In this document: positions 8,351-16,050 of the stretch, in pieces | Numbering within the stretch: the stretch's first letter is position 1 | Layout: each line of letters starts with the position of its first letter | Source: Oscillospiraceae bacterium | Lineage (GTDB): Bacteria > Bacillota > Clostridia > Oscillospirales > Ruminococcaceae | Direction: 5' to 3' | DNA: 34,362 nt | Assembly: GCA_017560985.1 (NCBI GenBank) | Contig: JAFZDX010000058.1 | Span: 1-34,362, forward strand | Translations under genes and position numbers: made by a program | Notes under the pieces: model-generated | The model's input: only the letters and a program-made list of their open reading frames with translations | Database searches by the model: none | What the model was told of the DNA's origin: nothing

Positions 8351-8377
8351 GCCAAATATACGGATATATTATATAAT
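8349..8377 (+). promoter_or_regulatory. Promoter of the GTPase-NYN fusion gene
   Basis: TTGCCA (8349-8354), an exact 17-nt spacer and TATAAT (8372-8377). The predicted 5' leader is only ~27 nt, so there is no room for the leader-peptide attenuator that controls classical tet(M). Confidence 0.75.
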
Positions 8378-8410
8378 AAAATATTATAAATTTATTGGAA
8401 TGGATAAAAT

Positions 8411-10975
8411 ATGAAAAAACTTGTTATGGGTGTCCTTGCCCACGTTGACAGCGGTAAAACCACTCTGTCAGAAGGTCTGCTTTATCTTACCGGCAGTATT
8501 AAAAAGGCCGGCAGGGTAGACCACGGCAACACTGCCCTTGATACAAATGAAATAGAAAAAAGCCGTGGTATCACTGTGTTTTCAAAACAGGCAGTGTTAA
8601 GTCACGGCGATTTGCAGTTGTGCCTACTGGATACTCCTGGTCACGTTGATTTTGGCGCAGAGGCGGAAAGAACCCTGCAGGTTCTTGACTGTGCAGTACT
8701 GATTATTTCATCCCTTGATGGAGTACAGAACCATACAGTCACACTCTGGAATCTACTTGAAAACTACAATGTGCCTACATTTATTTTTGTAAACAAAATG
8801 GACTTGCCAGGCGCAGACAAATCTGTTGTTATGTCACAGCTGAAAAAACAGTTTGGCAATGGCTGTATAGATTTTTCAATGGAAGAAAATGATGTTTTTG
8901 AAGAAGTTTCACTTTTCGATGAAGCTCTGATGGAAAAACTGCTGGAAGATGAAAAATTGTCAGATGATGATATTTCCCAGCTTATTTTTGACAGAAAGAT
9001 TTTCCCTTGCTTTTTTGGTTCAGCCCTTAAAATGGAAGGATTGGACAATTTTATAGATTCTGTTGAAAAATATACTCCAACAATACAATACCCAGATAAA
9101 TTCGGTGCAAAAGTTTTTAAGGTTTCATATGACGGCAATGACAGACTGACATTCCTTAAAATAACAGGCGGCAGTCTGAAGGTTAAAAACTCTGTACCGC
9201 AGATAGATAAAAATGGTGAAAGCCATACAGAAAAAGTAAACAGCATTCGTTTATATACCGGTGAAAAATTCAAAGCAGAACAGGAACTTACAGCAGGCAG
9301 TGTATGCGCGGTTACAGGTCTGAATCACACTTATCCTGGCCAGGGACTTGGTGCCGAGCAAAACAGTACAGAATCTGTTTTACAGGCTATTTTTTCATAT
9401 AAAGTTATATTTGATGAAAAATATGATGTGAGAACTGTGCTGGCAAAATTGCGTCAGCTGGAAGAAGAGGAGCCACAGTTGCGTATTGTCTGGAACGAAC
9501 AGGCAAAGGAAATACATCTCAGCCTTATGGGTGAAATACAGCTGGAAATTATAAAAACACTTTGTCAGCAGAGATTTGGTATAGATATTTCTTTTGATGC
9601 TGGCAGTGTTCTGTACAAAGAAACCATTAAAACAACAGTTGAAGGTGTTGGTCATTATGAACCATTGCGCCACTATGCAGAAGTTCACCTGCTTTTGGAA
9701 CCTGGCAAACCGGGTTCAGGACTTGTATTTGACACATTGTGCAGTGAAGACAAGCTGGACAGAAACTGGCAAAGACTTATCATCACACATCTCTATGAAA
9801 AAACACACATCGGTGTGCTGACAGGCTCTCCGATTACAGATATAAAAATCACCCTTGTAAACGGACGTGCACATCTTAAACACACAGAAGGCGGCGATTT
9901 CCGCCAGTCTACCTACCGCGCTGTCAGAAATGGCCTTATGCAGGCAGAAAGTGTGCTTTTAGAGCCTTGGTATGATTTTGAGATAACAGTACCAAATGAA
10001 AATATAGGCCGTGTAATGACTGATATTCAGAAAATGAGCGGCAGTTTTGAATCCCCTATGCAGGATGGTGACAGCAGTACACTTACAGGCTCGGCACCAG
10101 TATCTGAAATCAATTCATACAACTCATCCCTTATCAATTTCACACGTGGCAAAGGCAGAATAAACCTTAAATTCAAAGGTTATTTCCCTTGTCACAATGC
10201 AGATGAAATTATAGAAAAATTTGCATACGACCCGGAAGCAGACCTGGAAAATACTCCGGACAGTGTCTTCTGTACCCATGGTGCTGGCTTTGTCGTTAAG
10301 TGGAATGAAGTAAAAAACAAAATGCATCTGGAGTCTTTCCTGAAAGAAAAGAAGACAGTTTCTGAAGAAAGACCTGTCCGTGTTTCACGCAGACAGGTAG
10401 AGCAGTATTATACATCACTGGAAGATGATAAAGAACTGCTGAAAATCTTTGAATCCACTTACGGAAAAATTAAAACAGATAAATATCTGGCAATGAAAAC
10501 AGCGCCAAAAGAAGATGCTGTGAAGAAAAATCCAAATGCACAGCCATATGAAAAAGAATATCTGCTGGTGGATGGTTACAATATTATTTTCGCCTGGGAA
10601 CATCTGAAAAAAATTGCCGCCCAGGATATAGAGGATGCCCGCCATAAACTGGCAAACACTCTGTGCAATTACCGGGGCTTTAAAAAATGCGAGGTTATTC
10701 TGGTATTTGATGCCTACAAAGTAAAAGGTAACGTGGGCGAAATATCAAAATACCACAATATCACTATTGTATACACAAAAGAAGCAGAAACTGCTGATAT
10801 GTATATAGAAAAGGTAACCCACGAAATAGGAAGAAAGCACCGTGTACGCGTTGCAACTTCTGACGGTCTGGAACAGATTATTATTTTAGGTCACGGGGCG
10901 CTGCGTCTGTCTGCATCGGCATTTCTGGAAGAAATACAGGAAGTGGAAAAGGCTATCAGGGAATATCTGGAATAA
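8411..10975 (+). CDS. TetM/EF-G-like ribosomal GTPase fused to Rae1/YacP-type NYN ribonuclease domain
   Basis: An 854-residue cytosolic protein. Residues 1 to about 640 follow the layout of ribosomal-protection proteins: G1 AHVDSGKTT (10-18), G2 region SRGITVFSK, G3 DTPGH (74-78), G4 NKMD (128-131), then the beta-barrel and EF-G domains III-V (GEIQLEI, and the IV/V boundary around LLEPWYDFEITVP). After a charged linker (about 650-714) the C-terminal ~140 residues match YacP/Rae1 along their length: LLVDGYNII (718-726), VFDAYKVKG (D767), TKEAETAD (D796), VATSD (D818) and GALRLSA. The four Asp residues are the expected metal-binding set of NYN nucleases. Bacillus Rae1 cuts mRNA in the ribosomal A site. 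The combination suggests GTP-dependent delivery of a nuclease to ribosomes, perhaps stalled ones; that is inference. A tetracycline-resistance role is possible but unproven. Confidence 0.92.
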   Translation: MKKLVMGVLAHVDSGKTTLSEGLLYLTGSIKKAGRVDHGNTALDTNEIEKSRGITVFSKQAVLSHGDLQLCLLDTPGHVDFGAEAERTLQVLDCAVLIISSLDGVQNHTVTLWNLLENYNVPTFIFVNKMDLPGADKSVVMSQLKKQFGNGCIDFSMEENDVFEEVSLFDEALMEKLLEDEKLSDDDISQLIFDRKIFPCFFGSALKMEGLDNFIDSVEKYTPTIQYPDKFGAKVFKVSYDGNDRLTFLKITGGSLKVKNSVPQIDKNGESHTEKVNSIRLYTGEKFKAEQELTAGSVCAVTGLNHTYPGQGLGAEQNSTESVLQAIFSYKVIFDEKYDVRTVLAKLRQLEEEEPQLRIVWNEQAKEIHLSLMGEIQLEIIKTLCQQRFGIDISFDAGSVLYKETIKTTVEGVGHYEPLRHYAEVHLLLEPGKPGSGLVFDTLCSEDKLDRNWQRLIITHLYEKTHIGVLTGSPITDIKITLVNGRAHLKHTEGGDFRQSTYRAVRNGLMQAESVLLEPWYDFEITVPNENIGRVMTDIQKMSGSFESPMQDGDSSTLTGSAPVSEINSYNSSLINFTRGKGRINLKFKGYFPCHNADEIIEKFAYDPEADLENTPDSVFCTHGAGFVVKWNEVKNKMHLESFLKEKKTVSEERPVRVSRRQVEQYYTSLEDDKELLKIFESTYGKIKTDKYLAMKTAPKEDAVKKNPNAQPYEKEYLLVDGYNIIFAWEHLKKIAAQDIEDARHKLANTLCNYRGFKKCEVILVFDAYKVKGNVGEISKYHNITIVYTKEAETADMYIEKVTHEIGRKHRVRVATSDGLEQIIILGHGALRLSASAFLEEIQEVEKAIREYLE

Positions 10976-11006
10976 AAAATGAATATAGATGATAAAGGGT
11001 GATTTT

Positions 11007-11210
11007 ATGAAAAAAGAACCATTTGTTATCGATATTTCAGCCACACAACTGCCTAATCTGGCAGATAACAGCCAAAAGGATTTCGGCTATGAATTCAGCC
11101 ATACAGATGTCTGGCAGAACGAAAATGGAGAAATTATAAAAATTCTTGGCTACATTAATGAAAAGATGGATATAATTATCCGGCATATAGCAAAAAACGG
11201 CAGGGATTAA
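11007..11210 (+). CDS. Small hypothetical protein downstream of the GTPase-NYN fusion
   Basis: A 67-residue acidic-to-neutral soluble protein of unknown family. The start at 11007 is chosen because AAAGGGTG (10994-11001) lies about 6 nt before it; an in-frame start at 10989 has no such site. It begins MKKEPFVIDISATQLPNLAD and ends with a helical-looking IINEKMD-type amphipathic stretch with no membrane segment. It lies 31 nt after the fusion gene, with no promoter or terminator between, and a terminator overlaps its stop, so it should be made from the same message. Confidence 0.75.
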   Translation: MKKEPFVIDISATQLPNLADNSQKDFGYEFSHTDVWQNENGEIIKILGYINEKMDIIIRHIAKNGRD

Positions 11211-11222
11211 CCCTGCCGTTTT
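11194..11222. terminator. Bidirectional terminator overlapping a stop codon
   Basis: A 12-bp GC-rich stem AAAACGGCAGGG / CCCTGCCGTTTT with loop ATTAA. It contains the stop of the small protein and also ends the convergent Cys-rich gene. Confidence 0.92.
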
Positions 11223-11230
11223 GGTATTTA

Positions 11231-11941
11231 TCAGCCGTTGCAGCCGCAGTCTTCTTCGTTGTCTGCTTCTTCGGCAAAGTTACAACCTGTGTCAAAGCTG
11301 TCACAGAAAGTAAGTGCATTGTATGGATATGGTCTTATGCCTTCCACCCATATACTTTCTCTTTTCCAGAGTTTATCTACAATGTTACCTCTGATTCTTG
11401 CCATATATCTTGGGCAGGCACCAGATGTATCTTTGTAAATATTACAGCTTAACTGCACTGTCATACAGCTGCCATCAATATATGCCAGTTCGTCTTTCAG
11501 AAATTCTACCAGAGAACCGTTTTCAGCAGAGTAGAAATTGTACAGTACTTCGTCCACAACCTGCACCGGGATTGCAATATATGTAGGTGGACAGCCTTCT
11601 TTTTCCGGAACACTGCGCACAACAATCTGGCCATTGATTGTAACCCTTACACCGGGTTTATCAGTGTCGCAGTGTACCAGTTCTTCGTGGGCATCAGTTA
11701 CCCTGAAACTGGCGTAAGATGTATCTATAACCCCGGGATAGTTTATAATGCCACGGCAGTTGTTCAGAATACCATTTACACTTGGCAGCGGAATACTTGT
11801 GCGTATCTGTTTTGTGGCGATAAATCGGACATTCTGTGCTGTGATGTTCAGATATTCTGTTTCAGGCACATTGTCCAGAATACCAAATCTTGTTTTATTG
11901 TTGCACAGATAATCTTTTACACAGTTGATTTCTGTATTCAT
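11231..11941 (-). CDS. Cysteine-rich hypothetical protein
   Basis: A 236-residue soluble protein that I do not recognise. It holds 12 cysteines, several at the C-terminus (ending EEDCGCNG), and a predominantly beta pattern with segments GVRVTINGQIVVRSV, YIAIPVQVVDEVLYNFY and MTVQLSCNIYKDT. There is no signal peptide or membrane helix. Two adjacent ATGs are possible. The second (11941) is chosen because GGAGG then lies 7 nt upstream; the first would be only 4 nt away. It is transcribed alone towards the terminator at 11194-11222. Cysteine richness and no export signal would suit a metal-binding or a spore or structural protein, but nothing in the sequence decides this. Confidence 0.8.
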   Translation of the reverse strand: MNTEINCVKDYLCNNKTRFGILDNVPETEYLNITAQNVRFIATKQIRTSIPLPSVNGILNNCRGIINYPGVIDTSYASFRVTDAHEELVHCDTDKPGVRVTINGQIVVRSVPEKEGCPPTYIAIPVQVVDEVLYNFYSAENGSLVEFLKDELAYIDGSCMTVQLSCNIYKDTSGACPRYMARIRGNIVDKLWKRESIWVEGIRPYPYNALTFCDSFDTGCNFAEEADNEEDCGCNG

Positions 11942-12034
11942 CATATATCCTCCATAAATGTTATTAGCAATCGCTTAAAGTATAATATGTAAAAATCCTG
12001 AATATGTTACCCAGTAGCATAAAATAAAATCTTC

Positions 12035-12063
12035 TTGTTAGATCAGCTGTAAAATGGTATACT
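12035..12063 (+). promoter_or_regulatory. Promoter of the HAD-SGNH-GpsA unit
   Basis: TTGTTA (12035-12040), a 17-nt spacer and TATACT (12058-12063) with an extended -10 TGG. Confidence 0.7.
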
Positions 12064-12092
12064 ATATTGAAAGATATAAGGATGTGAGATAT

Positions 12093-12746
12093 ATGAGATA
12101 TAAAGCAATATTTTTTGACCTTGATGGAACACTTACAAATCCTGAAGAAGGTATAGTAAATTCTATACGGTTTGCCGCGGAATTTTATGGCTTGAAAAAT
12201 GTGGATGAGCTTAAACCAGGCTTCAGAAAATATATCGGTCCGCCACTGCTGGATACATTTATAGAACTGCTGGGTCCGGATGTACAGCTGGCAGAGGCAG
12301 CGGTTGCAAAGTACCGCGAACGTTTTGCACCTATAGGTCTTTATGAAAACCAGATTTACCCAGGAGTGACTGAAACACTGGAAAAACTTAAAGAAATGGG
12401 CTATGTTCTGTGTACAGCCAGCAGCAAACCAGAAAAATTTGTTGACACCATACTGGAACATTTTGACATAAAAAAATATTTTGATTTTGTTGGTGGTGCC
12501 ACTATGGACGGTAGAATCAGCAAAAAAGAAGATGTTATTGATTATGTGCTGAAACAGACAGGTTTTGCACCATCACAGGTACTGATGGTTGGGGACAGAA
12601 TGTTTGACCTTACTGGCGCGGCAGAGTTTGGCATGGACGCAGTTGGCGTTCTTTACGGCTTTGGCAGCAGGGAAGAACTGTCCGCATACGATAACATCGC
12701 CCTTGTAGATGATATAAGAGAATTAATAAAGGTATTGGAAAATTAG
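12093..12746 (+). CDS. HAD-superfamily phosphatase (phosphoglycolate phosphatase/5'-nucleotidase-like)
   Basis: A 217-residue HAD subfamily IA hydrolase. Motif I FFDLDGTLT holds the nucleophile Asp and the Asp two residues on. A helical cap with YIGPPLLDTF is typical of the Gph/PGP-like group. Motif II is TASSKP, motif III the Lys in SKKEDV, and motif IV VGDRMFDLTGA. The substrate may be phosphoglycolate or a nucleotide; the sequence cannot say. The start at 12093 is preferred over an in-frame ATG at 12054, which lies in the promoter. It is the first gene of a unit with the SGNH hydrolase, whose ATG follows its stop by 3 nt. Confidence 0.92.
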   Translation: MRYKAIFFDLDGTLTNPEEGIVNSIRFAAEFYGLKNVDELKPGFRKYIGPPLLDTFIELLGPDVQLAEAAVAKYRERFAPIGLYENQIYPGVTETLEKLKEMGYVLCTASSKPEKFVDTILEHFDIKKYFDFVGGATMDGRISKKEDVIDYVLKQTGFAPSQVLMVGDRMFDLTGAAEFGMDAVGVLYGFGSREELSAYDNIALVDDIRELIKVLEN

Positions 12747-12749
12747 AAA

Positions 12750-14219
12750 ATGGCAACTTATAAATCCCCAAAAAATAAACACACTCTTGCAGACTATCTG
12801 AGAGTTTACAGAAAAAGATTTATGAAACTGGATAAAAAGACCAGAATACAGCTGATTATTATTGCGCTGCTTCTGGTGCGGATATTCTTTACAGCTCTTA
12901 CAGCTTTGTTTGGCAGAGGTAAAAATCCTGCTTCATCCAGTGAGATAACCGGCAATACTGTCCTGGCATCCGGCTCATATGATCCACAGGCAGATGCAAA
13001 ATATGAGGATGAATATCTGAAACTTATCAAGGAATATGACGATGTTGTTATTGCTGAAAATGATATTGAAGACAGAAACTATTTCCGTGAAACACTGTTT
13101 ATAGGTGACTCAAATACCGAAGGCCTGGCTGCATACAACCATATTTCACTGCAGTATGTATTGGGTATGACAGGTATGCCTATCCAGCAGGTAATAAGCA
13201 ATAAATGTATGTGGTTTGTAGGCTACGAAGAACCAGTTACAATTCCAACAGCTGTAAGTATGCTGAAACCACGCAGAATTATAATCAATTTTGGCACAAA
13301 CAATGCAGGTGGCACAGAAACAAAAGACTTCATTATGTACTACAATAAAGCACTTGATGCCATTGAAAAGGCATACCCTTATGCTGATATAATCGTGGCG
13401 TCTGTAATTCCTGTAGGTAAAACCAGGGATTATCCAAACATTACAATGCAGGATATTGATGATTTCAATATTGCTCTTGCTGAAATGTGTCGTGAACGCG
13501 GTCTTAAATTCCTTAACACTGCAGAAATGTACAAAGATCCTGAAAATGGATTTATGAAAAAAGAATACATTGCAAAAGATGGCATTCATCTTACGTCAGA
13601 AGGCTATAAGGCATTGCTGGAATATGTGGGCAGCCATAAACACGTGGTTAAAGATGAAAGACCTGCACGTGGTAATATTCCAACCAGAAGAAATGCACCA
13701 TATGTAGCAGAAGGATCTTCCAGTTCATCAGCTTCCAGCAGTATGGCATCTTCCAGCATTGCTTCATCAAGCATTGCGTCCTCCAGTGTTGTTTCATCAT
13801 CACAGGTGATTTCTTCCAGTAAGGTGCATTCATCCAGCAATGCAGTATCATCCAGTAAGGTTGATTCTTCCAGTGTTGGTGTTTCATCCAGTCAGGTGTT
13901 GGTATCACCAAGTCCATCAGTGGAACCAAGCCCATCACCAACCAAGGAACCAACTGTTGAACCTACAACAGAACCTACTCCAACCCAGCAGCCAAGTGAA
14001 GAACCAACATCTCAACCAACTGCTGAACCTACACCAGAAATAACTCCAGAACCTACACAGGAAGCAACACCGGAACCAACACCGACTCCTACTCCTGAAC
14101 CTACTCCAACACCAACACCGGAACCAACACCAGAGCCAACACCTACGCCTGAACCACCTGTAGAGCAGCCAACAGAACGGCCTGCAAATGAACCAGTAGA
14201 TGCTCCGGCTGCAGAATAG
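12750..14219 (+). CDS. Membrane-anchored SGNH/GDSL hydrolase with extracellular Ser/Pro-Thr stalk
   Basis: A 489-residue protein. A basic N-terminus is followed by one membrane helix (about residues 33-54), an uncleaved signal anchor. The SGNH domain follows: FIGDSNTEG (nucleophile Ser near residue 120), FGTNNAGG (block III Asn) and KDGIHLTSEG (catalytic Asp and His). It thus has the full catalytic set of a lipase/acetyl-esterase-type SGNH enzyme, likely acting on acetylated cell-wall or exported polysaccharide. From about residue 320 the sequence becomes Ser-rich, then from about 387 to the end a PEPTP-type repeat. There is no LPXTG. The start is 3 nt after the HAD stop with only a weak Shine-Dalgarno, so translational coupling is likely. 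Confidence 0.9.
   Translation: MATYKSPKNKHTLADYLRVYRKRFMKLDKKTRIQLIIIALLLVRIFFTALTALFGRGKNPASSSEITGNTVLASGSYDPQADAKYEDEYLKLIKEYDDVVIAENDIEDRNYFRETLFIGDSNTEGLAAYNHISLQYVLGMTGMPIQQVISNKCMWFVGYEEPVTIPTAVSMLKPRRIIINFGTNNAGGTETKDFIMYYNKALDAIEKAYPYADIIVASVIPVGKTRDYPNITMQDIDDFNIALAEMCRERGLKFLNTAEMYKDPENGFMKKEYIAKDGIHLTSEGYKALLEYVGSHKHVVKDERPARGNIPTRRNAPYVAEGSSSSSASSSMASSSIASSSIASSSVVSSSQVISSSKVHSSSNAVSSSKVDSSSVGVSSSQVLVSPSPSVEPSPSPTKEPTVEPTTEPTPTQQPSEEPTSQPTAEPTPEITPEPTQEATPEPTPTPTPEPTPTPTPEPTPEPTPTPEPPVEQPTERPANEPVDAPAAE
13711..14180 (+). repeat. Low-complexity coding repeats (Ser-rich, then Pro-Glu-Pro-Thr)
   Basis: Degenerate short DNA repeats of TCxTCCAGx type (about 13711-13905) encode ASSS/VSSS units, and CCAACxCCxGAACC type (about 13909-14180) encode PEPTPT units. 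Such stretches usually vary in copy number and encode an extended, possibly glycosylated, wall-spanning stalk. Confidence 0.85.
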
Positions 14220-14262
14220 TTTTAATTAATTTTAAAATACATACGATGAAAGGAAAAGATAT

Positions 14263-15231
14263 ATGAACGTTACAGTTTTAGGCTCCGGCAGATGGGGCAC
14301 ATTCCTTGCGGTTTATCATTCAAGAAAAAACAATGTTGCTCTTTGGGGCAAAGAAGGCAGTCCGGATTATGAACAACTGTTGAAAGAAAGAAAAAACTCT
14401 TATCTTGAACTGCCGGATAACCTTATTCTTGAACCTGACCTTGGCAAAGCATTGGACAGGGCAGAATACATTGTTATTTCCATCAGTGCACAGCATTTGA
14501 GAGAATTTTGTGAAAGAATAAATCAGTACAATGTTCACGGTAAAACTTTTATTCTTTGTATGAAAGGTATCGAAAGTGAATCCGGTGAAAGACTTTCACA
14601 GATTGTAAAGGATACAATCCGTCAGTATGTAAATATCTGTGTATGGGTTGGTCCTGGTCATGTACAGGATTTTATGGCTGGTATTCCAAACTGTATGGTT
14701 GTAGACAGTGAAGACAAAATGGTTATTGATGATGTGGTAAGTAAATTCTCATCAGACCTTATCCGTCTTTACCTGGGTGATGACCTTGTTGGCACAGAAA
14801 TCGGTGCAGCTGCAAAAAACGTAATTGGCATCGCTGCAGGTATGCTGGATGGCGCTAAACTTTCCAGCCTGAAAGGTGCACTTATGGCCCGTGGCGCCAG
14901 AGAGGTTTCTCGTCTTATCAATGCAATGGGCGGCAATGAACTGTCTGCCTATGGTCTGGCACATCTGGGTGACTATGAAGCCACACTGTTTTCACCACAT
15001 AGCCAGAACAGAATGTTCGGTGAAAAATTCATAACAAAACAGCCATATTCAAAACTGGCAGAAGGCGTGGCGACAGTAAAGGCACTGATGAAACTGTCAC
15101 AGGAATACAACGTGGAAATGCCTATTTCAAAATTGGTATATGATGTTATTTACAACAATGTTGACCCTATGAAAGCACTTTCAGCACTGTTTGACAGAGA
15201 TGTAAAAGTGGAATTTTCAAACGAGTATTGA
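14263..15231 (+). CDS. gpsA: NAD(P)-dependent glycerol-3-phosphate dehydrogenase family protein, divergent
   Basis: A 322-residue cytosolic protein. The N-terminal Rossmann motif is VLGSGRWGTFLA (family GAGSWGTALA), followed by CMKGIES ('KG') and GPGHVQDF where GpsA has GPSHAEE. The C-terminal domain keeps AAAKNVIGIAAGMLDG with the catalytic Lys, then LMARGAREVSRL and an SQNRMFG-type phosphate-binding segment (family SRN..G). The usual GLAGLGDL is altered to GLAHLGDYEAT. The expected role is sn-glycerol-3-phosphate synthesis for phospholipids, but these changes leave room for a related substrate. AAAGGA precedes the ATG. There is no terminator after the SGNH gene, so it probably shares that transcript. 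Confidence 0.82.
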   Translation: MNVTVLGSGRWGTFLAVYHSRKNNVALWGKEGSPDYEQLLKERKNSYLELPDNLILEPDLGKALDRAEYIVISISAQHLREFCERINQYNVHGKTFILCMKGIESESGERLSQIVKDTIRQYVNICVWVGPGHVQDFMAGIPNCMVVDSEDKMVIDDVVSKFSSDLIRLYLGDDLVGTEIGAAAKNVIGIAAGMLDGAKLSSLKGALMARGAREVSRLINAMGGNELSAYGLAHLGDYEATLFSPHSQNRMFGEKFITKQPYSKLAEGVATVKALMKLSQEYNVEMPISKLVYDVIYNNVDPMKALSALFDRDVKVEFSNEY

Positions 15232-15246
15232 TTTGTATTAAAATAT

Positions 15247-15286
15247 AAAAGCTCAACCAAGCGATTGCCATGGTTGAGCTTTTTAT
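15247..15286. terminator. Bidirectional terminator between gpsA and the acetyltransferase
   Basis: A 13-bp stem AAAAGCTCAACCA / TGGTTGAGCTTTT with an 11-nt loop and T tail. The convergent GNAT gene stops beside it. Confidence 0.9.
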
Positions 15287-15871
15287 TTAGTTCTGATACA
15301 GCATATAATAATTGTAAAGACCGGCTTTCTCATATATTTTTTTGCCAATCAGTTTGAAACCTAATTTTTCATAAAATGGAATATTGTCAGGGTTCTGTGT
15401 ATCCAGCCCGATTTTGTATCCCTGTGCTGTCAAATCGGCGACAGCTTTATTTATCAGTGCAGATGCTACGCCTTTTCCCCAGTGTTCTTTGGCGGTAAAA
15501 ACAGGTGATAAAATATATGTGTTTTCATCAAAATATTCTTTGTTGTCGAATACAGAATAGAAAGAAAAGTTTCTGTAAAGTGAGCCAGGATATAAGTTGA
15601 GTTTATACCGCTTTGGTACTTTTATCATCTCTGCCACATCATAACTGTTCAATGCTTTTCTGAGTACTAACATACTTCTTTTTTCTTCATCCAGATAAAT
15701 AATATCTGATTTGGCAGAAGCATACAATCTTACACGCAGCATTTCATAAATATATTTTTTTCTTTTCTTTTCATTTGGTGTTGTCCATTTGTACATTGGG
15801 TCATCCATAAAGGATTCGCTGGCCATACGTGCATAGTAGTCAAGTTCATCGTAAGTTATATTGTTTGACAT
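15287..15871 (-). CDS. GNAT-family N-acetyltransferase
   Basis: A 194-residue single-domain acetyltransferase. The acetyl-CoA binding motif A is HWGKGVASALINKAV (family RGxGxG/A), followed by GLDTQNPDNIPFYEKLGF, the typical motif B. The N-terminal half starts with a helix carrying ASESFMDDPMYKW, as in GNATs of the PF13508 type. The acceptor is unknown. AGGAG lies about 8 nt before the ATG. It is transcribed alone. The 15872-15991 region upstream is AT-rich with no further gene. Confidence 0.9.
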   Translation of the reverse strand: MSNNITYDELDYYARMASESFMDDPMYKWTTPNEKKRKKYIYEMLRVRLYASAKSDIIYLDEEKRSMLVLRKALNSYDVAEMIKVPKRYKLNLYPGSLYRNFSFYSVFDNKEYFDENTYILSPVFTAKEHWGKGVASALINKAVADLTAQGYKIGLDTQNPDNIPFYEKLGFKLIGKKIYEKAGLYNYYMLYQN

Positions 15872-15991
15872 AGTGGTGCTCCTATTTAAAAAGTTATTAT
15901 ATATTTAAAATTTACCATATTGAAATCAATTAATCAATAAATAATCATTTATAAATTATATTATCACTGCTAAATATTCGTTTTATCACAC

Positions 15992-16020
15992 TTTACATAA
16001 AACAACAATAATAGTATAAT
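15992..16020 (+). promoter_or_regulatory. Promoter of the M42 aminopeptidase gene
   Basis: TTTACA (15992-15997), a 17-nt spacer and TATAAT (16015-16020). Confidence 0.7.
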
Positions 16021-16050
16021 TAATAAAAAATTCAAGAACAGGTGATTTTA

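Noticed and set aside
8411..10975. Plain tetracycline resistance gene of the tet(M) class
   Set aside because: The extra C-terminal nuclease domain, the lack of an attenuator leader and no mobile element around it argue against an acquired resistance gene. A protective side effect is possible but cannot be claimed from sequence.
13711..14180. Repeat-rich stretch as a CRISPR-like or non-coding repeat array
   Set aside because: The repeats are short, degenerate, in frame and encode Ser- and Pro/Thr-rich protein continuous with the SGNH enzyme.
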